Positions 9,540 through 18,272 of a stretch of 64,000 nucleotides of DNA are shown here, piece by piece. Below the pieces are notes generated by a model. It made no database searches, was not told the origin of the DNA, and saw only the letters and a list, made by a program, of their open reading frames with translations. Position 1 is the first letter of the stretch; every line of letters starts with the position of its first letter. Made by a program: the position numbers and the translations under genes. This DNA comes from Aeromonas lusitana (GTDB taxonomy: Bacteria; Pseudomonadota; Gammaproteobacteria; Enterobacterales; Aeromonadaceae), in the NCBI RefSeq assembly GCF_002812985.1, contig NZ_PGCP01000050.1, positions 1-64,000 on the forward strand. The letters run 5' to 3'.

Positions 9540-10054
9540 TGAACACCCTGATCCTAGGCGTGGGCAATCTCTTGCTGAGCGATGAGGCGGTCGGCGTGCG
9601 CATCGTCGAGGCGCTGGAGCGGGAATACCGCTTCGCCCCCGGCATCGAGCTGCTGGACGGTGGCACCGCCGGCATGGAGCTGCTCGAAGCGATGGCGAGT
9701 CGCGACCACATCATAGTGGCGGATGCGGTGTTGAGCGCCAATCCGCCCGGCACAGTCGTTACCCTGGAGGACGAGGAGATCCCGGCGCTGTTTGGCCGCA
9801 AGATCTCCCCCCATCAGCTCGGGCTGGCGGACGTGCTCTCGGCCCTGCAACTGACCGGGGAGTCCCCAAGACGGCTCACCCTGGTCGGGGTCGAGCCCCT
9901 GTCTCTCGAGCCCCGCATCGGCCTCACCCCTGTGGTGGCCGCGGCGATGATCGAGGCCAAGGCGCGGATCCTGACCCTGTTGGCCGAGCTTGGTTGCCCG
10001 GCCATTCCCCTCACAAAAACGGAACGGGAGGCAGCATGGCACAATCCCATTTGA
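9539..10054 (+). CDS. hybD: Hydrogenase 2 maturation endopeptidase HybD
   Basis: A 171-residue member of the HyaD/HybD/HycI nickel-sensing aspartyl-type peptidase family, starting at the ATG that overlaps the hybC stop. The N-terminus LILGVGNLLLSDEAVGVRI, then DGGTAGMELL and the SPHQLG region, are the family nickel-binding and substrate-recognition signatures. It removes the C-terminal peptide of HybC after nickel insertion, allowing the large subunit to fold and join HybO. The last 19 bases overlap hybE. Confidence 0.94.
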   Translation: MNTLILGVGNLLLSDEAVGVRIVEALEREYRFAPGIELLDGGTAGMELLEAMASRDHIIVADAVLSANPPGTVVTLEDEEIPALFGRKISPHQLGLADVLSALQLTGESPRRLTLVGVEPLSLEPRIGLTPVVAAAMIEAKARILTLLAELGCPAIPLTKTEREAAWHNPI

Positions 10055-10569
10055 ATGTTCAGCAGGATGTTGTGCTGAAAATGGAGCATGAAATAGCGCA
10101 AAACAGAGCCGGATTTGCGACCAACCCCGCATCTCGGCTGGTGGAGCAGTATGAGCGCATCGCCCGCGAGCAGATGTGCAACCTGCCCTTCTACCACGCC
10201 GACATGCCCATCCTGGCCGAGTGCGACCTGTATGAGGAACAGTGGCTCGGGGTGGTGCTCACCCCCTGGATGCTGAGCGTGGTGGTGTTGCCCGGGCCGG
10301 ATCAGTGCTGGCCGGATCGCAGTGGCGAGCGCCTCGCGTTGCAACTGCCCTGCGGCAACCTGACCTTCATGGTGGGGGAACTGCCCGAGCTCGGGCAATT
10401 GCTCTCCTGCTCCCTGATGTCGCCGCTGGACCCGCACCTGAGTGCGAAGGAAGGGGTGGCCCTGGTGGGCAGCGTGCACAAGATGCTGCTCTCCCTGCCC
10501 GTGCAGCAGGGCGGGGCTGGGGCCGTGGATCTGGGCCGCCGGCGGCTGTTTGGCGCAAGCACGCGCTAG
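10036..10569 (+). CDS. hybE: Hydrogenase 2 accessory chaperone HybE
   Basis: The ATG at 10036 follows a GGGAGG-like ribosome site inside the hybD 3' end. The 177-residue product shows HybE/HupJ-type features: an N-terminal helix with NPASRLVEQYERIA, then MCNLPFYHADMPI, and a GVVLTPWMLSVVVLPG core. In related systems HybE escorts the Tat-bearing small subunit and prevents premature export before the large subunit is mature. It is the last gene of hybOABCDE. Recognition rests on characteristic motifs and on gene order. Confidence 0.9.
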   Translation: MAQSHLNVQQDVVLKMEHEIAQNRAGFATNPASRLVEQYERIAREQMCNLPFYHADMPILAECDLYEEQWLGVVLTPWMLSVVVLPGPDQCWPDRSGERLALQLPCGNLTFMVGELPELGQLLSCSLMSPLDPHLSAKEGVALVGSVHKMLLSLPVQQGGAGAVDLGRRRLFGASTR

Positions 10570-10606
10570 CTTGCCGATTGATTTGCCTGCATAGGCAAAA
10601 AAGAGA

Positions 10607-10625
10607 TGGGGCCCTTCCGGCCCCA
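10607..10625. terminator. Possible terminator or attenuator hairpin between hybE and the ABC transporter
   Basis: A 7-bp GC-rich stem TGGGGCC / GGCCCCA with a CTTCC loop. There is an A run on the 5' side but no T run after it on the plus strand, so it may only partly separate hyb from the transporter genes. Confidence 0.4.
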
Positions 10626-10688
10626 CATTCGCTTCTATTGATGGCCACCTTTTCTCATCCAGAGTGGCAAACCGAGACGAGGACATGT

Positions 10689-12263
10689 ATGACCCTGAAA
10701 CCCCTTGGGGCGGCCCTGTTGCTGACCCTGCTGACGAGTACTGGGGCTAAGGCCACCCAGGCCGTGCCCGCCGAACTCAAGCTCGCCATCGGAGCCGAGC
10801 CCACCGAAGGGTTTGACCCTCTGCTCGGCTGGAGCCATGGCAGTTACCTGCTGCTGCACAGCCCGCTGCTCAAACAAAACGCCGATCTCAGCTGGCAGAA
10901 CCTGCTGGCCGAGTCCGTGGTGCCGAGCAAGGATGGCAAGGGCTGGCTCATCACCCTCAAGCCAGACCTGAAGTTCTCCAACGGCGCGCCGCTCACCGCC
11001 GAAGACGTGGCCTTCACCTACAACCGTGCGGCCAAGGAGGGGGGCAAGATCGACATGGGCAACTTCGTGGCGGCCAAGGTGAACTCCCCGCTGCAGGTGG
11101 CCATCACCTTAAGCGCCCCCCAGAGCACCTTCGTCAATGTGCTGGGCTCCTTAGGGATAGTCTCGGCGCGAGATTACGATCCCAAGCGCTATGCCCAGCA
11201 ACCCATCGGCGCCGGTCCCTATCGACTGGTGAGCTACCTGCCGGGGCAACAGCTGGTGGTGGAGGCCAACCCCTATTACGCCGGTGGCAGCAACGACTTC
11301 AAGCGGCTGGTGTTCGTCTTTATCGACGAGGAGAGCGCCTATGCCGCCGCTCAAAGCGGCCAGCTCGACGTGGTGCGCATTCCCCCCTCCCTGGCGCCCA
11401 CCGTACCTGCGTCGGTGAAACTCTGGGTACGCCCGAGCGTGGAGAACCGGGGCATCGTCTTCCCCATTCCCCCGGCAGGCAAAGATGATGCGAAGGGCAA
11501 CCCGATCGGCAACGACGTCACCTCGGATGTGGCGGTGCGCCGGGCCATCAACTACGCCATCGACCGCAAGCTGCTGGCGGATCAACTGCTGGAAGGCCAT
11601 GCCATTCCCGCCTACAGCGCGGTGCAGGGGCTGCCGTGGCAGGGCAAGAATATCGCCTTCAAGGACGGGGATCTGGCCCATGCCAATGCCTTGCTCGATC
11701 AGGCGGGCTGGAAGATGGGCAGCGACGGGGTGCGCCACAAGGGCGATCTGCGCGCCGCCTTCACCCTCTGGTACACCAGCGGGGACAGCACCCGGCGGGA
11801 TCTGGCCGAAGCGGTGCGGGCCATGCTCAAACCCCTTGGCCTGGACGTGAGCCTCAAATCCGGCAGCTGGGAGCAGGTGGAGCGGGCCATGCACGCCAAC
11901 CCTGTGATGATGGGGTGGGGGAGTCTGGATCCCATGGAGCTCTATCACCACTACCAGAGCGGCGCCGCCGGGGTGGAGTTCTACAACCCGGGTTACTACC
12001 GCAATGCCGCCGTGGATGCCCACCTCAAGCAGGCGCTGGATGCCCCGAACTGGCAGGCGGCCGTGCCCTTCTGGCAACAGGTGGAGTGGGACGGCAAGAC
12101 CGGGGCCGGGGTACAGGGGGATGCCGCCTGGGCCTGGTTGCTCAATGTGCAGCACACCTATCTGGCCAATGCCTGCGTCGATCTTGGCAAGGGGGCGCCC
12201 GAGATCCATGGTAGCTGGTCCCTGCTGAACAACCTGCAGGAATGGCGGTGGACGTGCCGTTAA
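10689..12263 (+). CDS. ABC transporter substrate-binding protein, nickel/peptide (SBP_bac_5, NikA-like) family
   Basis: The real start is the ATG at 10689, with CGAGG at 10678-10682 six bases upstream. The frame stays open further upstream to 10242, but that part runs through hybE and is an artefact. The 524-residue product has a signal peptide ending near TSTGAKA and the OppA/DppA/NikA fold signature: EPTEGFDPLLGW, FSNGAPLTAEDVAFTYNR, the GAGPYRLVSYLPGQ strand and VAVRRAINYAIDRKLL. It captures its ligand in the periplasm. Placement directly after the hydrogenase 2 operon and facing the hyp genes suggests nickel or a nickel chelate as substrate, but peptide import cannot be excluded from sequence. 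Confidence 0.86.
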   Translation: MTLKPLGAALLLTLLTSTGAKATQAVPAELKLAIGAEPTEGFDPLLGWSHGSYLLLHSPLLKQNADLSWQNLLAESVVPSKDGKGWLITLKPDLKFSNGAPLTAEDVAFTYNRAAKEGGKIDMGNFVAAKVNSPLQVAITLSAPQSTFVNVLGSLGIVSARDYDPKRYAQQPIGAGPYRLVSYLPGQQLVVEANPYYAGGSNDFKRLVFVFIDEESAYAAAQSGQLDVVRIPPSLAPTVPASVKLWVRPSVENRGIVFPIPPAGKDDAKGNPIGNDVTSDVAVRRAINYAIDRKLLADQLLEGHAIPAYSAVQGLPWQGKNIAFKDGDLAHANALLDQAGWKMGSDGVRHKGDLRAAFTLWYTSGDSTRRDLAEAVRAMLKPLGLDVSLKSGSWEQVERAMHANPVMMGWGSLDPMELYHHYQSGAAGVEFYNPGYYRNAAVDAHLKQALDAPNWQAAVPFWQQVEWDGKTGAGVQGDAAWAWLLNVQHTYLANACVDLGKGAPEIHGSWSLLNNLQEWRWTCR

Positions 12264-13258
12264 GCACCAACCGCTGGATGCTGGTCAAGACAACGGGCAA
12301 GACCCTGCTGCGACTGGCCGGGCTGCTCGTGCTGGTGTCGCTCGCCTGCTTCGTGCTGCTGAGTCACTCCCCTATCGATCCTATCAAGGCCTATATCGGC
12401 AACGATCTGCTACACGTGCCGCCCGCGCAGTACGCCAGGATTGCCGCCCGCTGGGGGCTGGATCAGCCCCTCTGGCTGCGCTACTGGCACTGGTTCGGGC
12501 GGGTGCTGCAGGGGGATCTCGGCTACTCCATGCTCTACAACGCACCCGTATCCCAGGTGATAGGGCAGCGCTTTGCGGCTTCCTTTGCGCTGCTGGCGGG
12601 GGCCTGGCTGCTGTCCGGCGCCCTCGGTGTCTTGTTGGGGCTCTGTGCCGGTCGCTATCTCAACCGCTGGCCGGACAGGCTCATCTGCCGCCTCGCTTAC
12701 CTGCTCGCCTCCCTGCCCACCTTCTGGGTCGGTCTCTTGTTGCTGGCCCTGTTTGCGGTGCACTGGCCCTTGTTGCCGGTCTGCTGCGCCTGGGAGCCGG
12801 GTCTCGGTGCCGATCAGGTGGACTGGGCCATGCGGGCGCGCCATCTGGTGCTGCCGGTGACGACCCTGGCTCTGCTCGGGATGGGCAACATAGCCCTGCA
12901 CACCCGGGGGCGGGTGGCCGAGGTACTGGAGAGCGACTTTATCCGCTACGCCCGCGCCCAAGGGGACGGCGGCTGGCCCATGCTGCGTTTCCACGTGCTG
13001 CGCCACGCCCTGACCCCGGCCCTCTGCCTGCAATTCGCCTCCCTTGGCGAGTTGATCGGTGGCTCGCTTTTGGCGGAGAAGGTGTTCTCCTACCCGGGAC
13101 TCGGTCAGGCGACCGTGGATGCGGGACTGCGTGGGGACATACCCCTGCTGATGGGCATAGTGCTGTTTTGCACCCTGCTGGTGTTTCTCGGCAACACGGT
13201 GGCGCGTCTGCTGCTCGCTCGCATCAACCTGGGCTGGGGAGAACGCCATGCTGTTTAA
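12242..13258 (+). CDS. ABC transporter permease, NikB/DppB-like
   Basis: A 338-residue inner-membrane protein starting 22 bases before the end of the binding-protein gene. It has six or so hydrophobic segments and the binding-protein-dependent transport loop, seen as FIRYARAQGDGGW followed by VLRHALTPAL. The N-terminal segment LSHSPIDPIKAYIGND and GLDQPLWLRYWHWFGRVLQGDLGYS are typical of the first permease of DppB/NikB importers. It pairs with the next gene to form the membrane pore. Confidence 0.88.
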   Translation: MAVDVPLSTNRWMLVKTTGKTLLRLAGLLVLVSLACFVLLSHSPIDPIKAYIGNDLLHVPPAQYARIAARWGLDQPLWLRYWHWFGRVLQGDLGYSMLYNAPVSQVIGQRFAASFALLAGAWLLSGALGVLLGLCAGRYLNRWPDRLICRLAYLLASLPTFWVGLLLLALFAVHWPLLPVCCAWEPGLGADQVDWAMRARHLVLPVTTLALLGMGNIALHTRGRVAEVLESDFIRYARAQGDGGWPMLRFHVLRHALTPALCLQFASLGELIGGSLLAEKVFSYPGLGQATVDAGLRGDIPLLMGIVLFCTLLVFLGNTVARLLLARINLGWGERHAV

Positions 13259-14060
13259 TCCGCTGCCCTCCCTGCTGCGCCTCGCCTTCGCCCTGAGCTG
13301 CCTGCTGCTCCTTGCCGGTTATGGCTGGCACCTGGCGGGGCAGGAGGTGCCCATGGACTTGCTGGCTCGCCAGCAGGGGCCGTCGATGGCTCACTGGTTT
13401 GGTACCGATCAGATGGGGCGGGATCTGTGGCAGCGTGCCTTCCAGGGCACCCTCACCAGCCTGGAGCTCGGCATCAGCACGGCCCTGTGCAGCGGCCTGC
13501 TGGCCATGCTGGCCGCCAGCCTCTGTCTGGTGCACCCGAGGCTCGACACCGGGGTGCGTCTGGTTATCGACGCCATGCTGGCGCTGCCCCACATGCTGCT
13601 GCTGATCCTCATCTGCTTCACCGTGGGCGGGGGCTTGCACGGGGTGATCCTGGCGGTGGCGCTCACCCACTGGCCGAAACTCGCGCTGATCCTGCGCGCC
13701 GAGGCCAGACGCATCGCCAGCAGCGACTACGTGGTGCTGGCCCGCTGTCAGGGGATGGGGGGGCTAGGACGCTGGCGTATCCATCTGCTGCCCGGGCTCT
13801 TGCCCCAGTGGTTTATCGGGACTCTGTTGATGTTCCCCCATGCGGTGCTGCACAGCGCCGCCTTGAGTTTTCTGGGCTTTGGTCTCGCGGCCCACGAGGC
13901 GTCGCTCGGGCTCTTGCTGGCCGACGCCCTGCGCTATCTGGCGGGGGGCGGCTGGTGGCTGGCCCTCTTCCCCGGTCTGATGCTGCTGTTGCTGGTATTG
14001 CTGTTCGATCAGGCCACCCGCGCCCTGCAGCAGCTCTGGTTTGGGGGTGAACCATGCTGA
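13248..14060 (+). CDS. ABC transporter permease, NikC/DppC-like
   Basis: A 270-residue partner permease overlapping the previous gene by 11 bases. It opens with a membrane helix, then the HWFGTDQMGRDLWQRAFQG motif characteristic of DppC/NikC proteins, and ends with helices and FDQATRALQQLWFGGEPC. The last 60 bases are repeated 138 bases downstream, still in frame and still ending in a stop, so the 3' end has been duplicated (separate entry). The ATG inside its final codons at 14054 looks like a remnant of the start of the next gene. Confidence 0.88.
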   Translation: MLFNPLPSLLRLAFALSCLLLLAGYGWHLAGQEVPMDLLARQQGPSMAHWFGTDQMGRDLWQRAFQGTLTSLELGISTALCSGLLAMLAASLCLVHPRLDTGVRLVIDAMLALPHMLLLILICFTVGGGLHGVILAVALTHWPKLALILRAEARRIASSDYVVLARCQGMGGLGRWRIHLLPGLLPQWFIGTLLMFPHAVLHSAALSFLGFGLAAHEASLGLLLADALRYLAGGGWWLALFPGLMLLLLVLLFDQATRALQQLWFGGEPC

Positions 14061-14198
14061 TATTTGAAACCGCCACCTGGCGTCAGCACAGTCTGGCTGG
14101 TGCTCTTCCTCCGTTTCATGATGTTGGCGCTGGCGCTGCTGTTCGATCAGGCCACCCGCACCCTGCAACAGCTCTGGTTTGGGGGTGAACCATGCTGA
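14001..14198 (+). repeat. 138-bp-offset imperfect duplication of the permease/ATPase gene junction
   Basis: Bases 14001-14060 recur at 14139-14198 with only two differences, covering the last 20 codons of the permease and the overlapping ATG of the ATPase gene. Similarity continues more weakly about 45 bases upstream of each copy (WLALF versus WLVLF followed by L/M-rich residues). The offset is exactly 46 codons. The first copy carries a decayed ATPase start (MLIFETATW compared with MLSFDKVTI). Confidence 0.85.
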
Positions 14199-14980
14199 GC
14201 TTCGATAAGGTCACCATAGAGGCCGCCCGCTACAACTGGCTGGGCCGCCGTCGCTGGCAGCCCCTGCTGCGCGACATAGATCTGCAACTGGCCCCCGGCG
14301 AGATAGTGGCGCTGGTGGGGGGGAGCGGTGAGGGCAAGAGCTTGCTGCTGCAAAGCGCCCTCAGCCTGCTGCCAGGCAACCTGCGCATGGGTGGCACCAT
14401 CAGCCTCGACGGCGCGCCGCTCTGTGACGAGAGCCGGGCCCGGCTGCGTGGTCATACCCTCTGCCATGTACCGCAAGGGGTGAGCGCCCTCAACCCTTTA
14501 TTGACGGTGGAGCGCCAGCTCGGCCGCGCCGCCCGCCTCTGCGGCCAGAGCGGCTCGCGCGAGCAGCTCAGCCGGCAATTGCTGAGATACCAGCTGCCGG
14601 TGCAGACTCTCACTCACTACCCGCGCCAGCTCTCCGGCGGCATGGCGAAACGCATCCTGGCCTGCGCCGCCGCGCTCAGCGGGGCGCGATATATCCTGGC
14701 GGACGAGATCACCGCCTGGCTCGATGAACCCCTGGCCTGCCAGTTGCTCACCCAGCTGCGCGAGCTCGCCCGCGAGGGCAGCGGCATCCTCTGGGTCACC
14801 CATGATCTCGCGCTGGCGGCCCGCTTCGCCGATCGCATCGTCGCGCTCCATCAGGGGCGGGTGAGCGACAGCCTGAGCTGCCAGCAGCTGAGGGCGGGGC
14901 AGGGCAGCGAGACCCTGAGAGCCCACTGGCAGGCCCTGCCGGAGTTTCATTCGTTATTTGCCAAGCCGGAGGTGTGCTGA
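14192..14980 (+). CDS. ABC transporter ATP-binding protein, NikD/DppD-like
   Basis: A 262-residue ATPase beginning at the ATG in the second copy of the duplicated junction. Walker A is GGSGEGKS near residue 45, the signature is LSGGMAKR, and Walker B is YILADEIT, followed by the WVTHD switch histidine. It powers the importer together with the following ATPase. No frame damage is visible despite the upstream duplication. Confidence 0.9.
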   Translation: MLSFDKVTIEAARYNWLGRRRWQPLLRDIDLQLAPGEIVALVGGSGEGKSLLLQSALSLLPGNLRMGGTISLDGAPLCDESRARLRGHTLCHVPQGVSALNPLLTVERQLGRAARLCGQSGSREQLSRQLLRYQLPVQTLTHYPRQLSGGMAKRILACAAALSGARYILADEITAWLDEPLACQLLTQLRELAREGSGILWVTHDLALAARFADRIVALHQGRVSDSLSCQQLRAGQGSETLRAHWQALPEFHSLFAKPEVC

Positions 14981-15618
14981 TGTTCGAGGTTCAGGATCTG
15001 GCTATCCATCAGGGGGATCGGTCCCTCTGGCAGGGTTTGAGCCTGAAGATCAAGGCGGGGGAGCGGCTCGGCCTCTCGGCGCCAAGCGGTTATGGCAAGA
15101 CCACTCTGGGGCGGGTGCTGGCGGGCTGGCGGCCGTTACCTGATGGCGGCAAGGTGCTGCTGGATGATAAGCCTCTGCCCACCTCTGGCTACAACCCGGT
15201 GCAGCTGATCCCCCAGCACCCTGAGCTTTGTTTCAACCCACGCCGCAGTACCGGTCAGGCGCTCTGGGATGTCTGGCGCCCGGACGAGGCCATGCTGGCG
15301 CGTTTTCTGGTGAACCCGGAGTGGCTCAGCCGCAAGCCGGGTCAGCTCTCCGGCGGCGAGCTGGCCCGCATCGCCCTGCTGCGGGCGCTGGATCCCAGAA
15401 CCCGGCTCCTTATTGCCGACGAAGTGACCGCTCAGCTCGATCCCCGCATCCAGCGTCAGCTCTGGCAGGAGCTGATGCGCGAGTGCGAGAGCCGCGGGCT
15501 AGGCATGCTGGTATTCAGCCACCAGCAGGCGCTGCTGCATCAGGTGTGTCACCGCGTGATCCACTTCGGTGAGAGGGGCTATGATGTGCCAAACATGCTG
15601 TCAAACGATGCTGCCTGA
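14980..15618 (+). CDS. ABC transporter ATP-binding protein, NikE/DppF-like (short)
   Basis: The ATG at 14980 (overlapping the previous stop) sits 7 bases after a CCGGAGG site and is preferred over the GTG at 14974. The 212-residue product has a P-loop SGYGKTT, signature LSGGELARIALLRAL and Walker B LLIADEVT. It is shorter than usual NikE/DppF proteins (about 270 or more) because it ends soon after the H-loop, without the typical C-terminal oligopeptide-transporter extension. Last gene of the importer operon, ending before a strong hairpin. Confidence 0.88.
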   Translation: MFEVQDLAIHQGDRSLWQGLSLKIKAGERLGLSAPSGYGKTTLGRVLAGWRPLPDGGKVLLDDKPLPTSGYNPVQLIPQHPELCFNPRRSTGQALWDVWRPDEAMLARFLVNPEWLSRKPGQLSGGELARIALLRALDPRTRLLIADEVTAQLDPRIQRQLWQELMRECESRGLGMLVFSHQQALLHQVCHRVIHFGERGYDVPNMLSNDAA

Positions 15619-15645
15619 GCATTTTCTGCTGTTTTAGTTAAAAAA

Positions 15646-15672
15646 AGAGGGAGGCCAGTGCCTCCCTCTCTT
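15646..15672. terminator. Bidirectional terminator between convergent transporter and hyp operons
   Basis: Perfect 10-bp stem AGAGGGAGGC / GCCTCCCTCT with a CAGT loop. A run of A precedes it and CTTGTT follows, so it can end transcription from both sides. The same stem sequence is used at 33976-34003. Confidence 0.85.
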
Positions 15673-15737
15673 GTTATCCAGCCCAGTGGAGGGCTATCTC
15701 TAGCGCAGCCTGCCGAGACCTTGGTGCGACACCTTTC

Positions 15738-16892
15738 TCAGGCGCTTGCCAGCCAGTTCAGCCAGGCGTCCATCCCTTCGCCCGTGGTGGCGCTCAGCTG
15801 GATCACCTGGATATAGGGGTTTACCCGCTTGGCGTTCTCGATGCAGCGCTCGACGTCGAAGCGCACATGAGGCAGCAAGTCCGTCTTGTTGATGATCATC
15901 AGCTGGGCGGCGGCGAACATGTCCGGGTATTTCAGGGGTTTCTCCTCCCCTTCTGTTGCCGAGAGGATGGCAACCTTGTACTTCTCGCCGAGATCGAAGC
16001 TGGCGGGGCAGACCAGGTTACCCACGTTTTCGATAAAGAGAATCCCCCCTTCCTGCACGGGCAGCTGGTGGTAGGCGTCGTGCACCATCTTGGCATCCAG
16101 GTGGCAGCCCTTGCCGGTGTTGATCTGGATGGCGGGCACTCCGGTGGTACGGATGCGATCTGCATCGCTGCTTGTCTGCTGATCCCCCTCGATGACGGCG
16201 CAGGGACGCTGTCCTTCGAGGCGGCGCAGGGTCTCGCACAGCAAGGTGGTCTTGCCCGAGCCCGGGCTCGACACCAGGTTCAACACCAGCTGGCAGGTGG
16301 CCTCGAAGTGATCGCGATTGTGGGCGGCAAGGGCATTGTTCTTGGCCAGCACATCCATCTCGATGGCGATCAGCTGGCGCTGACCCAGGCCCGGCACCGA
16401 CAGCCCGGCTTCCCCCTTGCCGTAGTGCAGATCAGCCTGCTGATGTTCATGTTCATGTTCATGTTCATGTTCATGTTCATGTTCATGTTCATGTTCATGG
16501 TTGTGGTCATGGGCATGATGATGGCCATGGTCGGTGGCGTGATGATGCTCGTGCTGATGGCCATGCTGGTAGCCATGTTTGTGGCCGTGGGAATGACCAT
16601 GAACCCGGGTGTCTGGCTGAGCGGCCTGAGCGTCAGGGACCATGCCGTGGTAGTGGTGATGCACATCCCCCTGATGGTGGTAGTGATGGTGATGATGGAT
16701 GATCACCGTCCTGGCCGCCCCCTGCTCCTGTGCAGGGCCATGGGAGTGATGATGACCATGATGGTGGCCGTGTTCATGCTCATGATGATGGTCATGCCCA
16801 TGTTCATGGAGATGATCGTGATGGTGATCATGCTCGTGGTGATGGTCCTGGCCGGCAACGCGCGCCTGGCCGCATCCGCATACGCTACACAT
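15738..16892 (-). CDS. hypB: Hydrogenase/nickel-insertion GTPase HypB with very long His-rich N-terminal region
   Basis: A 384-residue protein. It opens with the MCSVCGCG nickel-binding motif, then about 145 residues dominated by His, Glu, Asp and Gly, then the GTPase domain with P-loop [34 protein letters not shown] and NKTDLL. HypB delivers nickel to the hydrogenase large subunits together with HypA; the His-rich region is a nickel store. The His tract is far longer than in enterobacterial HypB and contains a run of HE dipeptides from a hexanucleotide repeat (separate entry). It is the last gene of the minus-strand hyp operon, one base after the hypA stop. Confidence 0.95.
   Translation of the reverse strand: MCSVCGCGQARVAGQDHHHEHDHHHDHLHEHGHDHHHEHEHGHHHGHHHSHGPAQEQGAARTVIIHHHHHYHHQGDVHHHYHGMVPDAQAAQPDTRVHGHSHGHKHGYQHGHQHEHHHATDHGHHHAHDHNHEHEHEHEHEHEHEHEHEHQQADLHYGKGEAGLSVPGLGQRQLIAIEMDVLAKNNALAAHNRDHFEATCQLVLNLVSSPGSGKTTLLCETLRRLEGQRPCAVIEGDQQTSSDADRIRTTGVPAIQINTGKGCHLDAKMVHDAYHQLPVQEGGILFIENVGNLVCPASFDLGEKYKVAILSATEGEEKPLKYPDMFAAAQLMIINKTDLLPHVRFDVERCIENAKRVNPYIQVIQLSATTGEGMDAWLNWLASA
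16443..16499 (-). repeat. Hexanucleotide repeat (nine ATGTTC units on the plus strand) encoding HE repeats in hypB
   Basis: Nine uninterrupted copies of ATGTTC plus a partial tenth. Read on the minus strand it encodes alternating His and Glu. Any gain or loss of a unit keeps the frame and changes the number of potential nickel-binding histidines. Confidence 0.95.
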
Positions 16893-16893
16893 A

Positions 16894-17235
16894 TCAACTT
16901 ACCTCGATGTCGGTGATGCGCAGGCTGTCCCCCTGCGCGACTCGTAATTTGTATCCGCCACACTCGGGGCAGGCCTGGCCGCGCTCGGTGAGGGCCACCG
17001 TCTTGCTGCAGTCGTAACACCAGCCCTCGGCACTCTGGTGCTGAAAATGCAGGCTGGCACCCTCGACGGCGGTGCCCTTGGCGGCGGCCTCGAAACAGAA
17101 CGCTATGGTGTCCGGGTCGACGCAGGAGAAGCTGCCGACCTCCAACCAGATGGCGGTGACCTTGCTAAAGCCGCGCTGGCTGGCCTGCTCGGCCGCCAGA
17201 TCGATGGCCGCCATGGCCAGAGACATTTCGTGCAT
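16894..17235 (-). CDS. hypA: Hydrogenase nickel-incorporation protein HypA
   Basis: The ATG at 17235 gives the family N-terminus MHEMSL, where His2 binds nickel, and has AAGGAG eight bases upstream; a GTG three codons earlier is rejected. The 113-residue protein contains the zinc-binding CYDC and CPEC pairs that form its ribbon. HypA hands nickel to the large subunit with HypB. As the hyb operon has no HybF, this HypA probably serves both hydrogenases. It sits between hypE and hypB. Confidence 0.95.
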   Translation of the reverse strand: MHEMSLAMAAIDLAAEQASQRGFSKVTAIWLEVGSFSCVDPDTIAFCFEAAAKGTAVEGASLHFQHQSAEGWCYDCSKTVALTERGQACPECGGYKLRVAQGDSLRITDIEVS

Positions 17236-17267
17236 GTTCAGCACTCCTTGATGTAATGGGTCATGGC

Positions 17268-18272
17268 TCAGCAGATCCGAGGCAGCAGCTCACCCTGGGG
17301 CAGCTCCAGATAGCGGCGGCTGCCCCAGGGGTTATTGAGGATCACCTTGTGTTTGGCGCTCTCCTTCACCACACCTATCTGGCAGGCGGTCGGGTTGAAT
17401 GTTCGCAGCAACGCCAGTGCGTCTTGCGCTTGCTTCGCGGGCAGGCCCAGCACCATGGTGCCCTCGTTGGCGAGATCATAAGGCTCGAAGCCGTAGAGCT
17501 CGCACAGGCCGCGCACCGGGTCGCACACCGGGATAGCGGACTCCTCCAACTCGATAGAAACCTGGGAAGCCGTGCTCCACTCGTTGAGCACGGCGGCGAG
17601 GCCGCCCCGGGTGGCATCGCGCAGGGCGTGGGGGCGAATGTCCGCCTGGAGCAGCGCCTCCACCTGGGGCCAGAGGGTGGTGCAGTCGCTTTTAAGATCC
17701 GATCCGAGCTGCAGTGCGTCCCGGGCCATCAGGATGCAGGCGCCGTGGCTGCCGATATCCCGCGACACCAGGATGGCGTCACCGGCCTGGAGGTTTCGCA
17801 CCGAGATGCCACGGCTCTGTTCGGGCAGGGGGAAGCTGCCGACCCCGCTGGTGTTGATAAACAGCTTGTCCGCTGCGCCCCTCGGCACCACCTTGGTGTC
17901 GCCGCAGACGATGCGGGCTCCGCTCTTGGTGAGCTCCAACGCCATGGATTCGACGATGCGGGCGAGATCGGCGTAGGGAACGCCCTCCTCGATGATAAAG
18001 CTGCAGCTCAAATACTCGGGTTTGGCGCCCATCATGGCGAGATCGTTGACGGTGCCGGCGATGGCGAGCTTGCCGATGTCACCACCGGCGAAGAAGAGCG
18101 GCGAGACGGTGAAACTGTCGGTGGTGAAGGCGATGGGGCCGGTGACCGGCAGCAGGGCTGCATCTTCACCGCGCAGCAGGATCTCGTTGCCAAAATGGTG
18201 GAAGAACAGCTGGTTGATCAGCTGGCTCATCTCCACACCGCCGCCGCCGTGGCTAAGTTGAATTTCTCTCAT
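17268..18272 (-). CDS. hypE: Hydrogenase maturation protein HypE
   Basis: The chosen ATG at 18272 gives MREIQLSHGGGG, the usual HypE start; upstream in-frame codons are not conserved. The 334-residue protein shows the PurM-like ATP-binding features (GGGDIGKLAI, GAKPEYLSCSFIIEEG, CGDTKVV) and ends in ELLPRIC, the conserved C-terminal cysteine that is carbamoylated by HypF and dehydrated to the cyanide ligand. Its start overlaps the stop of a 30-codon frame that itself begins with a decayed copy of the HypE start. Confidence 0.95.
   Translation of the reverse strand: MREIQLSHGGGGVEMSQLINQLFFHHFGNEILLRGEDAALLPVTGPIAFTTDSFTVSPLFFAGGDIGKLAIAGTVNDLAMMGAKPEYLSCSFIIEEGVPYADLARIVESMALELTKSGARIVCGDTKVVPRGAADKLFINTSGVGSFPLPEQSRGISVRNLQAGDAILVSRDIGSHGACILMARDALQLGSDLKSDCTTLWPQVEALLQADIRPHALRDATRGGLAAVLNEWSTASQVSIELEESAIPVCDPVRGLCELYGFEPYDLANEGTMVLGLPAKQAQDALALLRTFNPTACQIGVVKESAKHKVILNNPWGSRRYLELPQGELLPRIC

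Noticed and set aside
10242-10688. Upstream open extension of the substrate-binding protein
   Set aside because: It overlaps hybE in another frame and lacks protein-like features; the signal peptide and ribosome site fix the start at 10689.
16370-16892. Possible CRISPR-like or satellite array
   Set aside because: The regular units are six bases long with no spacers and are part of the hypB coding sequence.
15867-16916. Long plus-strand open frame opposite hypB with methionine/phenylalanine repeats
   Set aside because: It is the antisense of the His-rich hypB region; the repeated MF pattern is only the reverse reading of the HE-coding repeat, and it has no family signature.
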